From positions 1 through 34,681 of the forward strand of contig JAZSKB010000021.1 in NCBI GenBank assembly GCA_045534635.1: a stretch of 34,681 nucleotides of DNA, given 5' to 3'. This document shows, in pieces, positions 1-8,100 of the stretch. Within the stretch, counting starts at the first letter, position 1. Each line of letters starts with the position of its first letter. The DNA is from UBA1205 sp045534635 (GTDB taxonomy: Bacteria > Bacteroidota > Bacteroidia > Bacteroidales > WCHB1-69). A model generated the notes under the pieces. The model was not told the origin of the DNA. It searched no databases and saw only the letters and a program-made list of their open reading frames with translations. The translations under genes were made by a program, and so were the position numbers.

Positions 1-25
1 CAAGTAACAGAAATAGAATAGAAAA
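1..25. repeat. Left copy of a 25-nt terminal direct repeat
   Basis: The first 25 bases are identical to the last 25 bases (34657-34681), in the same orientation. Such an exact match at both extremities usually means that the sequence was assembled as a circle, or that it breaks at a dispersed repeat. The gene content is chromosomal, so a natural 34.6-kb replicon is unlikely. Confidence 0.9.
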
Positions 26-253
26 CGGGATACAATATAAATAAAACAATAGGAAACTGCAATTAGTGCAAAACAGAATTAGAGATGGAAACGAAAGAAA
101 AAATATCGGCTTTTAAGAGAAATTACTTCAAACAAGTAATAGAGATGATATTTCCTTTGTCTTTTTTTGCATGTTTTGCAGAAACTGTTTGTAATTGCTT
201 GATTTTCAGCGAATTGCTGGGGGGGGGGTAAATCTCCTTAAACCTCAAAAAAT

Positions 254-284
254 CGTTTTGGCAAAAGTTCCTTTTGCCAAAACG
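254..284. repeat. Perfect 14-bp inverted repeat with 3-nt loop
   Basis: The arms at 254-267 and 271-284 are exact reverse complements around the loop TTC. Read on the minus strand the hairpin is followed by ATTTTTTG, so it could terminate leftward transcription. No minus-strand gene lies immediately to its right, so its role is unclear. Confidence 0.7.
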
Positions 285-363
285 CAAAAAACTTATGGTC
301 CCAATAGCGAAAGAAATCATATACAAATAGAACCAAACCCCGACGACTCATTGGGCGAATTTA

Positions 364-403
364 GCCCTTGTTAGGGAGAAATCGGGCTTCGACTAACAAG
401 GGC
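364..403. repeat. Perfect 11-bp inverted repeat
   Basis: The arms GCCCTTGTTAG (364-374) and CTAACAAGGGC (393-403) are exact reverse complements, enclosing an 18-nt loop. There is no adjacent T-run, so it does not look like a terminator. The left arm can also form a competing small hairpin, CCCT-TGTT-AGGG. Confidence 0.65.
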
Positions 404-537
404 AACAGAAACATAAGTGAAGTCTCCGCAAGGAAATTGCAAAATGACACCTTGTAAAACCAGAATTTTGCACCACTAACATTAAGTGATGTTAGGGGAA
501 AATTAATTAAAGTAAGAATTTAAATTTTATTAAAGAT

Positions 538-1122
538 ATGAAACAATTTAAATTTATCGCAATATTTGCGATGTTAATAGGAATAGCAACCACAGCAGTT
601 TTTATGGGTTGCGAGAAAGATGAAAATAAGGTAGTAGAAAATAAAAAAATAATATCAAAAGAAAAAATACAAAAAACAGTTGCTCCAACAGAATGGAATG
701 GTCCAACTTGTATAGCAGGAATAGATATTTATTCTTTCGCTTTTAATGAACATTTTGTAACGTTATCGGAATTGACTCCAGAACTATGTAATGAACAACA
801 AAGTGTATTGACAAGGTCAGATATTTATGAAATAAGCAAACAATACTCCATTTTTGAAGATAATATAGGTAACACAGAATATTTATCATTATCTGATGAT
901 TTAAAAATGGAAGTATTAGAGGCCGCAGATGAGGTAATGTGTTATGGAACAAATCGTATAAAGGGATGGGGAGCGTTTAAATTTAGAGTTTGGTTTGCAG
1001 GATTGATTTGGAGTTTTGGTCTCATATCGGATACAGAATATATAGAATTAATTGAATATGCAGTAGATAAATTAAATGAAAAAAATGGTCGAATTGTAGT
1101 AGAAATAACATGGGAGGAGTAG
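538..1122 (+). CDS. Putative surface lipoprotein of unknown function
   Basis: This 194-residue protein starts with a lysine-containing n-region and a hydrophobic stretch ending in FMGC, a plausible lipobox with Cys25 as the lipidated residue. The residues after it, EKDEN, are acidic with one lysine, like the lipoprotein export signal that sends Bacteroidetes lipoproteins to the cell surface. The rest contains three further cysteines and a Trp/Phe-rich stretch near residues 143-160 but no domain I recognise. It is the first gene of a same-strand run reaching 3411, and the next gene begins 5 nt after its stop. The AAAGATATGAAA start context recurs at the gene at 1899. Lipoprotein status is fairly secure; function is unknown. 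Confidence 0.75.
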   Translation: MKQFKFIAIFAMLIGIATTAVFMGCEKDENKVVENKKIISKEKIQKTVAPTEWNGPTCIAGIDIYSFAFNEHFVTLSELTPELCNEQQSVLTRSDIYEISKQYSIFEDNIGNTEYLSLSDDLKMEVLEAADEVMCYGTNRIKGWGAFKFRVWFAGLIWSFGLISDTEYIELIEYAVDKLNEKNGRIVVEITWEE

Positions 1123-1127
1123 GAAAT

Positions 1128-1802
1128 ATGAAAAAGATGGTTTTATTATATATAGTTTTAATGATATCTGGCTGTGTATTTTCTCAAAAAAATGCCGATA
1201 ATTACGCCTTTGAGGTAGTCAATCTTTTAAACACATCGTTACATATAAAAAAATCTTCAGTACAATTTATTTCTGATGGAGTAGCCTGCGAATTAATATG
1301 TTTCCGAGATAGTTCTTCATCTCATTACGATTGGGAACTAAAAATTTCTGACAGCATATCATACCTATCCAAACAGCAAATATATTACAAGGCAGACCAT
1401 ATTAACAAGGAATTAAGCATTGTTAATGTGAATAAAAAACAAAAAAAAGCTATGTTGCAAAATGTTTTTTTAGCTTATTATACAGGGATGACGGTGGCAA
1501 GTATGGTTGCTGGTGTAAAAGCAAAAAAATCATCAGTTCGTCAAATAGACGATGTGTTAGAATATAAATATTATAATAAACACTACAAAACTTATAATAC
1601 AGTATGTTATAATCCATTAACACATAAAATTGTATCCTATGAGATGAGCGAAAAGAAAACGGGACAAAAAAATAATTATACCTTACAAGAATGCAAGTTT
1701 ATTGCAACCCAAAATTCGCTAAATAAAAATAAATATCAAGATTATAAATTGATTGAAACAAGAGAAGAAAGTCCTAAAATTTTTCTGTTTCATAGTTTAT
1801 AA
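1128..1802 (+). CDS. Putative exported protein of unknown function
   Basis: I prefer the ATG at 1128 over the in-frame one at 1110, because the former opens directly with a classic signal peptide (Lys-Lys, a hydrophobic core, then ISGCVFSQ). ISGC could be a lipobox and VFSQ a signal peptidase I site, so lipidation is undecided. The product is about 224 residues. The mature part has a short hydrophobic stretch with many small residues near residues 118-134 (AYYTGMTVASMVAGVKA), possibly a helix. It is otherwise polar, rich in Lys and Tyr, and matches no family I recognise. It lies 5 nt after the preceding lipoprotein gene, so co-transcription is likely. The function is unknown. Confidence 0.7.
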   Translation: MKKMVLLYIVLMISGCVFSQKNADNYAFEVVNLLNTSLHIKKSSVQFISDGVACELICFRDSSSSHYDWELKISDSISYLSKQQIYYKADHINKELSIVNVNKKQKKAMLQNVFLAYYTGMTVASMVAGVKAKKSSVRQIDDVLEYKYYNKHYKTYNTVCYNPLTHKIVSYEMSEKKTGQKNNYTLQECKFIATQNSLNKNKYQDYKLIETREESPKIFLFHSL

Positions 1803-1833
1803 AACAGAAGAACTAATTGATGTTTAATTTCAA

Positions 1834-1855
1834 TCCCCGCCGCCTAAGGCGGGGA
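1834..1855. repeat. GC-rich hairpin between lipoprotein genes
   Basis: The arms TCCCCGCC (1834-1841) and GGCGGGGA (1848-1855) form a perfect 8-bp stem. An alternative CCGCC/GGCGG pairing overlaps it. This is the most GC-rich patch in an AT-rich interval, and no T-run follows. It may be a dispersed palindromic element or an internal mRNA structure between the second and third genes of the cluster. Confidence 0.65.
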
Positions 1856-1898
1856 GAGTTTAGCTAAAAAAGCAAATAATTAAACAAAATATAAAGAT

Positions 1899-2984
1899 AT
1901 GAAAAAGTTGAAAATATTATTATCAATCAGTTTGATAGCCTGTTCGTGCCAAAGGTATGCAAAAGACATCTCCTATACAATAGAAGCAGACACCCTTGAT
2001 TATATACCAACATATAGTCAATATGGCTTTTACGAAGATGAGCAAGACAATATTTATTTTTATTGTAAACCAATGTCATGTGATTCTTTGTTGGTGTATA
2101 GTTTGTTGGATAGTACTTGGACATTGTATAAGTATCTAAAAATTCCAGAGGTTTATTCGGATACAGTAGATATGGATTATTCTGTAGGGAGATGGGCTCT
2201 TGTAAATATGGATACGGTAATAGCGTATGCTAATTTTAAACATTTTACGTTTTTAGATATAAAAAACAATAGTGTGATACAGTCTATTCCTATTATTGCC
2301 GATACCGCATTCGATGTAAGGAGTTTCAATTCCATGCAATGGAATAAACATAGAGGCACTCTTGGTCTTATGTTTTTTGGATTAAAAGATACAGGAGACA
2401 TAGAAATGATGTCAGAGTATTCACCATCGAAAGGACTTCAAGTATTTTCATTGAAATATCCACGCGAAATTATGGATTCTTATTTGGCAGATTATGGCTG
2501 TGAACCTTATACTGTATTTTTTAAAGATACTTTGGTAGTAGCATTTCAAAACTCACCATTGATGTATTGTTATGATATTAAAACCCAAAAAACAACTCGT
2601 TTTTTTCTCAAAAATAAGTATTATACACCTCTACCTAAATTGGATACAACGATGTATAGCAAAATAGGTGCTCCTAATTTTCTTTATGAAATACATTTAG
2701 TGAATTATTTCTATATTTCATTGGTGTATGACCATCATAAAGAAGTGTATTATAGGTTTTTTTCAAAAGCATTGCCATTGAAAAATGATGAAGGTTTTTT
2801 TAATACATGGGACGATAAAGTTTTTGGAGTTAATTTGATAGATAAAAATTTCAATATCATCGGAGATGTATGTTTTCAATCTCACAATTGTCGATACGTT
2901 TATTACCCAACCAAAAAAGGATTATATCATGCATATCAATATGACGAATACACGGAAATATCATTACTTACATTCAAATATTAA
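1899..2984 (+). CDS. Lipoprotein, possibly beta-propeller (DUF4221-like)
   Basis: The 361-residue product opens with MKKLKILLSISLIACSC. LIAC is a good lipobox, and a second Cys lies two residues later. The mature part has many short aromatic, beta-strand-like segments with Tyr/Phe/Trp and Asp turns (for example NIYFYCKP, WTLYKYLKI, MYCYDIKT). Size and texture fit the secreted 6-bladed beta-propeller or DUF4221 lipoproteins common in Bacteroidales; this is inferred from composition, not from a diagnostic motif. The downstream gene overlaps its 3' end by about 50 nt in another frame, which suggests translational coupling. A protein-binding or polymer-sensing surface role is possible but unproven. 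Confidence 0.65.
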   Translation: MKKLKILLSISLIACSCQRYAKDISYTIEADTLDYIPTYSQYGFYEDEQDNIYFYCKPMSCDSLLVYSLLDSTWTLYKYLKIPEVYSDTVDMDYSVGRWALVNMDTVIAYANFKHFTFLDIKNNSVIQSIPIIADTAFDVRSFNSMQWNKHRGTLGLMFFGLKDTGDIEMMSEYSPSKGLQVFSLKYPREIMDSYLADYGCEPYTVFFKDTLVVAFQNSPLMYCYDIKTQKTTRFFLKNKYYTPLPKLDTTMYSKIGAPNFLYEIHLVNYFYISLVYDHHKEVYYRFFSKALPLKNDEGFFNTWDDKVFGVNLIDKNFNIIGDVCFQSHNCRYVYYPTKKGLYHAYQYDEYTEISLLTFKY

Positions 2985-3411
2985 AAAAGGTATATTCATA
3001 TTATTGGCGTTTTTGATAACCAATAGTTGTACCAATAGTAGTGATTATGTCTATAGAGACGAAGAATTACTAATGAAATATTTGCAATTGTATCATTCAG
3101 AAGTATTTCAAGAAGAAGAATATTTATTATTTACCTTTCGAACAGCACGTCTTTGCCGAACTTGTAGATTGATTCCTTTGGATACCGTATTGAAAATGGC
3201 AGTTGAAGATAGAGGAGATTTGAAAATGTATGTTCTAACAGACAAACAAGAAGATATGCAGTATGTACAATCTATGTATGGACATGTTGTTCATTGTCTT
3301 TTCGGAGATGATAAAATGATGAATAAATACGGTATTCCATATATGGAACCATTGCTTTTTCATATAAAAGACAAAAAGGTATTAGATGTAAGTGATTATT
3401 TTTCGCATTAA
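2929..3411 (+). CDS. Small exported or membrane-anchored protein with a CxxC motif
   Basis: The start is uncertain. The ATGs at 2929 and 2941 place an N-terminal hydrophobic segment (GIFILLAFLITNSC) sensibly, while the one at 2866 adds an unlikely 21-residue extension. From 2929 the product is about 160 residues. NSC may be a weak lipobox. A CRTC motif sits in LCRTCRLIPLD, followed by alternating strand and helix character, including MYVLTDKQEDM and KYGIPYMEPLLFHI. The 'IPYMEPLLF' segment resembles the cis-proline region of thioredoxin-like folds. I infer a divergent thioredoxin-like protein of the periplasm or surface. It overlaps the upstream beta-propeller-like gene and is the last gene before a strong terminator. 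Confidence 0.6.
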   Translation: MHINMTNTRKYHYLHSNIKKGIFILLAFLITNSCTNSSDYVYRDEELLMKYLQLYHSEVFQEEEYLLFTFRTARLCRTCRLIPLDTVLKMAVEDRGDLKMYVLTDKQEDMQYVQSMYGHVVHCLFGDDKMMNKYGIPYMEPLLFHIKDKKVLDVSDYFSH

Positions 3412-3420
3412 TTTTAAAGA

Positions 3421-3446
3421 AAGGGGAAATTTCCCCTTTTTTTTTA
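3421..3446 (+). terminator. Terminator of the lipoprotein cluster
   Basis: A perfect 18-nt palindrome, AAGGGGAAATTTCCCCTT (3421-3438), is followed directly by a T-rich run. It sits 10 nt after the last stop codon of the cluster and before the upp promoters. Confidence 0.85.
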
Positions 3447-3459
3447 TTTTAGATTCAAA

Positions 3460-3487
3460 TTGGAAAGATATAAAAATGTTATCTTTG
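3460..3487 (+). promoter_or_regulatory. Promoter upstream of upp (distal)
   Basis: A TTG (3460-3462) lies 17 nt upstream of TATCTTTG (3480-3487), matching the Bacteroidetes -33/-7 pattern. The context GTTATCTTTGTAAAA recurs at five other gene starts in the window. Confidence 0.6.
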
Positions 3488-3531
3488 TAAAAAAAAATAT
3501 CATTTTCGAGGATTCGTTCAATTTATTTGTG

Positions 3532-3539
3532 TACTTTTG
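3532..3539 (+). promoter_or_regulatory. Second -7 box upstream of upp (proximal)
   Basis: TACTTTTG fits TAnnTTTG and lies 13 nt before the upp ATG, so a transcript from it would have only a short leader of about 8 nt. No clear -33 element is visible. The distal promoter at 3460-3487 is the better match. Confidence 0.5.
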
Positions 3540-3552
3540 CAAAAAAAACTAT

Positions 3553-4206
3553 ATGGTAATAGTATTAGGACATCAGAATTCGCTCGCAAACGTATTTTTA
3601 TCGGAGCTTCGGAATATTGAAATTCAAAAAGATAGTCTTCGTTTTCGCAAAAATTTAGAACGACTTGGAGAAATTTTTGCCTACGAAATTAGTAAAAAGT
3701 TAACCTATCAAACACAAAAAATAGAATCTCCTTTGGGTATTGCTAAAATGGAAATTGTTAATAAACAGCCAGTTATAGCAACAATTTTACGGGCAGGACT
3801 TCCCTTTCATCAAGGATTGCTTAACTATTTCGACCAAGCAGAAAGTGCCTTTGTTTCTGCCTATCGAAAACACAAACCCAATGGTGATTTTGAAGTCAAA
3901 TTAGATTATATCTCCGCTCCAAGTTTAGATGACAAAGAACTCATTCTGGCGGATACGATGCTCGCAACTGGTCAATCGATAGAAGTAGCGTTGAAAGGAT
4001 TACTGCGTTATGGTATTCCAAGCAAAATTCATATTGTTTCGGTTATATCCACTGCTATAGGTATTGAATATTTACAAAAATGTCTTCCTGTTGACACTTA
4101 TATTTGGACAGTCGCTGTCGATGATGAACTTACGGCTCAAGCCTATATCGTTCCAGGATTGGGAGATGCTGGTGATTTGGCATTTGGCGAAAAACTTAGT
4201 TATTGA
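3553..4206 (+). CDS. upp: Uracil phosphoribosyltransferase
   Basis: The enzyme converts uracil plus PRPP to UMP and pyrophosphate (pyrimidine salvage, cytoplasm). Starting at the ATG at 3553 gives 217 residues, near the family norm; the frame stays open upstream to 3460, but that part covers the promoter and is not coding. The PRPP-binding loop is visible as ILADTMLATGQS (about residues 132-143). The C-terminal uracil-binding segment PGLGDAGDLAFG is at about residues 200-211. RAGLPFHQG (about residues 77-85) corresponds to the conserved RAGLGM-type segment. Two -7 boxes lie upstream and maf follows immediately, so the two genes are probably co-transcribed. The assignment is secure. Confidence 0.95.
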   Translation: MVIVLGHQNSLANVFLSELRNIEIQKDSLRFRKNLERLGEIFAYEISKKLTYQTQKIESPLGIAKMEIVNKQPVIATILRAGLPFHQGLLNYFDQAESAFVSAYRKHKPNGDFEVKLDYISAPSLDDKELILADTMLATGQSIEVALKGLLRYGIPSKIHIVSVISTAIGIEYLQKCLPVDTYIWTVAVDDELTAQAYIVPGLGDAGDLAFGEKLSY

Positions 4207-4208
4207 TT

Positions 4209-4793
4209 ATGAACACATTTCTTGCTGACAAAAAAATTATTTTAGCCTCTAATTCTCCACGTAGGAAAGAATTGCTTACTCTTTTAGGATTAAAATTTGA
4301 AGTTTTTGCATCTTCTGCAAAAGAAATTATTGATTATCAACAATCTTTTGGAAAAATTACCGAAGAATTAGCAAAACAAAAAGTTCAAGCAGTCGCTCAA
4401 CATTTCAGCCCTGATACCATTATTATAGGAGGCGATACTATAGTTTGCAACGATAATGTTATTCTGGGTAAACCCAAAGATAAAGACGAAGCCATTGAAA
4501 TGTTACAAAAATTATCGAACAAATGGCATTCTGTAATATCTTCATTATGTGTTTATTATAACGGAAATTTTTGGCTTGACCATGATGAAACAAAAGTTCA
4601 TTTTTTGTCACTCACCGATGAAAATATTCATTTTTACATTGACCAATATACTCCTTTTGACAAAGCAGGTGCATACGGCATACAAGAATGGATAGGTTTA
4701 CATTATATAGATAAAATTGAAGGTTCGTTTTATACCGTAATGGGATTTCCTACTCACTTATTGTACCCTTTACTTCATAAAATAAGTTTTTAA
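4209..4793 (+). CDS. maf: Maf-like nucleoside triphosphate pyrophosphatase
   Basis: Maf proteins hydrolyse nucleoside triphosphates such as dTTP, UTP or modified nucleotides to monophosphates and are linked to house-cleaning and septum control. The N-terminal signature ILASNSPRRKELL (about residues 11-23) and the GGDTIV segment (about residues 73-78) are typical. FDKAGAYGIQEW (about residues 151-162) is the conserved core of the DKAGAYGIQ motif. I choose the ATG at 4209, which gives 194 residues. An in-frame TTG at 4203 overlaps the upp stop and adds only two residues. The position directly after upp suggests one transcript. The substrate within the family cannot be fixed by eye; the dTTP/UTP-type subfamily is the likeliest. 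Confidence 0.9.
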   Translation: MNTFLADKKIILASNSPRRKELLTLLGLKFEVFASSAKEIIDYQQSFGKITEELAKQKVQAVAQHFSPDTIIIGGDTIVCNDNVILGKPKDKDEAIEMLQKLSNKWHSVISSLCVYYNGNFWLDHDETKVHFLSLTDENIHFYIDQYTPFDKAGAYGIQEWIGLHYIDKIEGSFYTVMGFPTHLLYPLLHKISF

Positions 4794-5160
4794 TTTGTAT
4801 ATCAATAATCTCATACGATAGCAAACATTTTTTCCTATTGTATATTTATTTTGTAGAAAAAAATATTTTCCATTCTATAGATATTTTGTTATTAAGATTC
4901 AAACAATTACATTTTTTTTGTTATTTTTTTTCCTAATTTTATAGAATAATTGAATTTTTTTTTATACCTTTGTGCCGTATATTGGAGAATCGACAATAAA
5001 AAATGCAATTCGCTGTTTTTTTTATATTTAATATATAATTAAACAGCATTTTTCGAGTAAAAGCAATAAAATCAAACTTTTTTTTGTACAATTTTTCTCC
5101 ATACTAATAGAAATATAATTATTTCACATAATTATATTTTAATGCGAATTGAGTAATTAA
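4794..5160 (+). promoter_or_regulatory. Promoter and structured leader of the giant surface protein gene
   Basis: This gap of 367 nt has no gene. A weak imperfect stem (4813-4844) may terminate maf. TACCTTTG (4965-4972) fits the -7 box and would give a leader of about 180 nt. Within the leader, CAATTCGC (5006-5013) is complementary to GCGAATTG (5144-5151). GCTGTTT and AAACAGC can also pair (about 5012-5048). A perfect 12-bp A/T stem with a 5-nt loop occupies 5111-5139, just 21 nt before the start codon. Confidence 0.55.
5111..5139 (+). repeat. Perfect 12-bp hairpin next to the start codon
   Basis: The arms AAATATAATTAT (5111-5122) and ATAATTATATTT (5128-5139) are exact reverse complements around TTCAC. 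The stem is entirely A/T, so its stability is modest, but its closeness to the ATG could affect initiation. Confidence 0.7.
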
Positions 5161-8100
5161 ATGCAATATAGTAATATGAAAAACTTTAATTTTTTATTAA
5201 TGGCTATATGTATATTTTCTACAGCCATTATCTTCGCACAAACACAACAAACAGGTATTGTTGGAAATACAGTTTATTTAAATGATTTAGAAAATCATTC
5301 TTGGAGTTATTATAGCGACCCCAATAATCCTATTCACAGTCTTAATCCTGCTGATATAAAGATAACCTATAATGGCAACGGGATAGGCACTGTAACCAAC
5401 TCTAATGAATCAGGAGAAAATCCAACATCATTCAGCCTCAATTCTACAACAGCACAAGTAGGTCTCAATGATCCAGCAAACGTTTTTGTATATTACAAAA
5501 CGTTAGAAAGAGAGAATATTGATGGTACAGGCAATCTCCCTTATACCACTATTCCCAATCCATTCTTGATAAGACCTACAGGAAATGGCAGTACTATAAC
5601 TCCAACGTATAGAACGGTATATTTAGATTGGAATTGTTCTAATTGGACATATAATGGAAATGATGCAGAGGTAACCTATGAATATACCGATGCCAATGGT
5701 CAGCAACAAATAGGTCAAGCTAATTCAAACGGCAATACCACAATATCGGTAAAAGTTGGAACAACTATTACCCTGACAGCACAAGGATGTCGTAACAGGA
5801 CAGGCTATTATCCCACTATTACAGCCCAATTAGACAATAGTTCAGGTAGCCAGATTGGAACTATAACAGCAAATGGAACAAATGTAAGAACGGCACAAAC
5901 AAGTACAATTAGTGCTACATCACAAACCATTACTACAAACTATCGTGGATTCTATGCTTGGCGAGTAAAAAATCTCTCTTCTGGATTGACTATCAAGGAT
6001 GCAGAATCCTCTACAAGTTATGCTGTAGGTGATATTATCTTTGCAGAACGTAATATCTTGTTTGTTACCTCAAATGAATATGGAAACGAGGTAGAATTCG
6101 AGGCACTATGGGCACAAGCTTACGTAACAGATGGAACAAGTGATTTATCCATCTATTCTAACTCTTATGAAAGAAATTTCCATGTGGTAAAAAGCAGAAC
6201 CGCAGCTACAAATTATCGAAAGAATTATCCGCTTACTATTACAGCACTTTATCCAGATGGAACAAATGGTGGTGGTAGTATTACAGGAGAATTTACCGCA
6301 ACAGCGGACACCAAGTTTGAAAATATCAATATTACTGGTAATAGAAATTTTACAGCCGCAGGGCATGACCTTATTTTTGGTCGTGGAGTCATCTCTGATG
6401 TGGGAACCATACAAGGATTCACTAATAACATAACAAATCCTAATTATACTATTCGTATTGAAAGCGGAACAATTAATAAATTATACTTTACAAAAAGTAC
6501 TAATAGTACTATAACTGGTACTGTTGATATTATAGGAATTTTAGGTTGTGATTACGACAGAGCAAAAAACAATAATTCCTTACTTGAATTTGAAAGTGCT
6601 ATTTATTATGGTACTTCTGTCACTATTTCTAATAATTCTAATAGGAATAGAAAAACATTGGATTTAACTATTAAAAGTGGAAAATTTAACACTGACTTAA
6701 ATAATGATATGGGTAATGCTGATGCAGATGAAAGTATATATATGAGTATTTCATCTGTCCAAACAAATGTTGGCGAACGTCGTTTGACCATAGAAGGAGG
6801 AGAATTGGCAAATATTGCTGGTGGTATAGATAAGGATAATCAAAGCGAAAACAATAATGGTACTCGCAGTTTAACTCTTTATATGAAAGGCGGTATAGTT
6901 AAAGGTGCTATTTACGGAGGAGCAGCGAAATCTCCTGCAAGTGGAGACCGTCGTATGATATTCACAGGAGGTACTGTAGGTGGTTGGATTGCTACAGGTT
7001 GTAACGGAACTGAAAATGATGGAGGTCAAACATACGGTCGTTCTTACTTATATATAGGTGGTAATACTTCTGTAGGAGGATATACTGACAATATCAACGG
7101 CTGTGCTTCTGGAAATGTATTTGCAGCAGGAAAAGGTTGTGCCTCAACAAATAATGGAACCAGCGGAGAAATGACATTTGGCTCCAATATCGTTATTGCA
7201 GATAGTGCTTATATCTCTAAAGATGTTTACGGTGGAGGCTATTATGGTTACGCTAAAAATACCACAAATGTATATATATTAGGAGGTACTATTAATGGAA
7301 GCGTTTTTGGAGGTGCGTTGCTAAAACAAGGTCCCGTTATTAATTTGCAAATGAAAGCAGGTAGTATTAAAGGTTCTTTGTATGGTGGAAGTAATGAAAA
7401 TGGAACTATAAGCGGACCTATTACCATAAATATTATAGGAGGAAATATTGAAGGTAATGTTTTAGGTGGGGGATATGGTTATCAAACAAGAGTTGATGGA
7501 AATATCACTGTTACCATTGGTGATGAAAACAGCACATTAATCCCTACTATCAAAGGAGATGTTTATGGAGGTTCAGAACAAGGTTTTGTAAACGGAACAT
7601 CATATAGTAATAACAAATTTACAAAAGTAATCATCAATAAAGGTCGTATCAATAATGTTTATGGTGGTGGTTATGGAACAAATACAAACGCAGCAAATGT
7701 ATATGGAAATGTAACTGTATCTGTAAATGGAGGTTATATTAATAATATTTTTGGTTGTAACAATATCAATGGTGCTCCTCAAGGAAGTGTTATTGTAGAT
7801 ATTAATGGTTCTGATACTATTAATAATGTCTATGGTGGAGGAAATTTAGCCGACTATACATACTCCAATGGTCCAGAGGTAAATATCAACGGAGGTTTTA
7901 TTCTTAATTCTGTATATGGAGGAGGTCTTGTAGCGAATGTTAATAAAACAAAGGTAAATATTACTGGTGGTTATGTAAATAATAGTGTATTTGCAGGAGC
8001 AGAAGGAAATAATAAAGATATTACATTAGTATCAGGAAACAAAACTGTTAATATGTTAAATGGTACTGTTGGCAATCTTTATGGTGGAAGTTATACTTCT

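Larger units (their letters stand above)
26..537. other. Gene-poor region with inverted repeats and a G10 tract
   Basis: I see no believable coding sequence here; the only long minus-strand frame runs through a homopolymer and a hairpin. The region holds a run of ten G (219-228), a perfect 14-bp stem (254-284), a perfect 11-bp stem (364-403) and a smaller stem (about 473-492, arms CTAACAT and ATGTTAG). It may be the leader of the lipoprotein genes that follow, or an unrecognised RNA. No tmRNA, RNase P, SRP RNA or rRNA signature was recognised. Confidence 0.5.

Noticed and set aside
123..326. 67-codon minus-strand frame in the left region
   Set aside because: It crosses the G10 tract and the 14-bp hairpin and has no recognisable features; its frame depends on the homopolymer length.
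26..537. Possible structural RNA (tmRNA, RNase P, SRP or 6S RNA)
   Set aside because: None of the conserved sequence landmarks of these RNAs could be found; only generic hairpins are visible.
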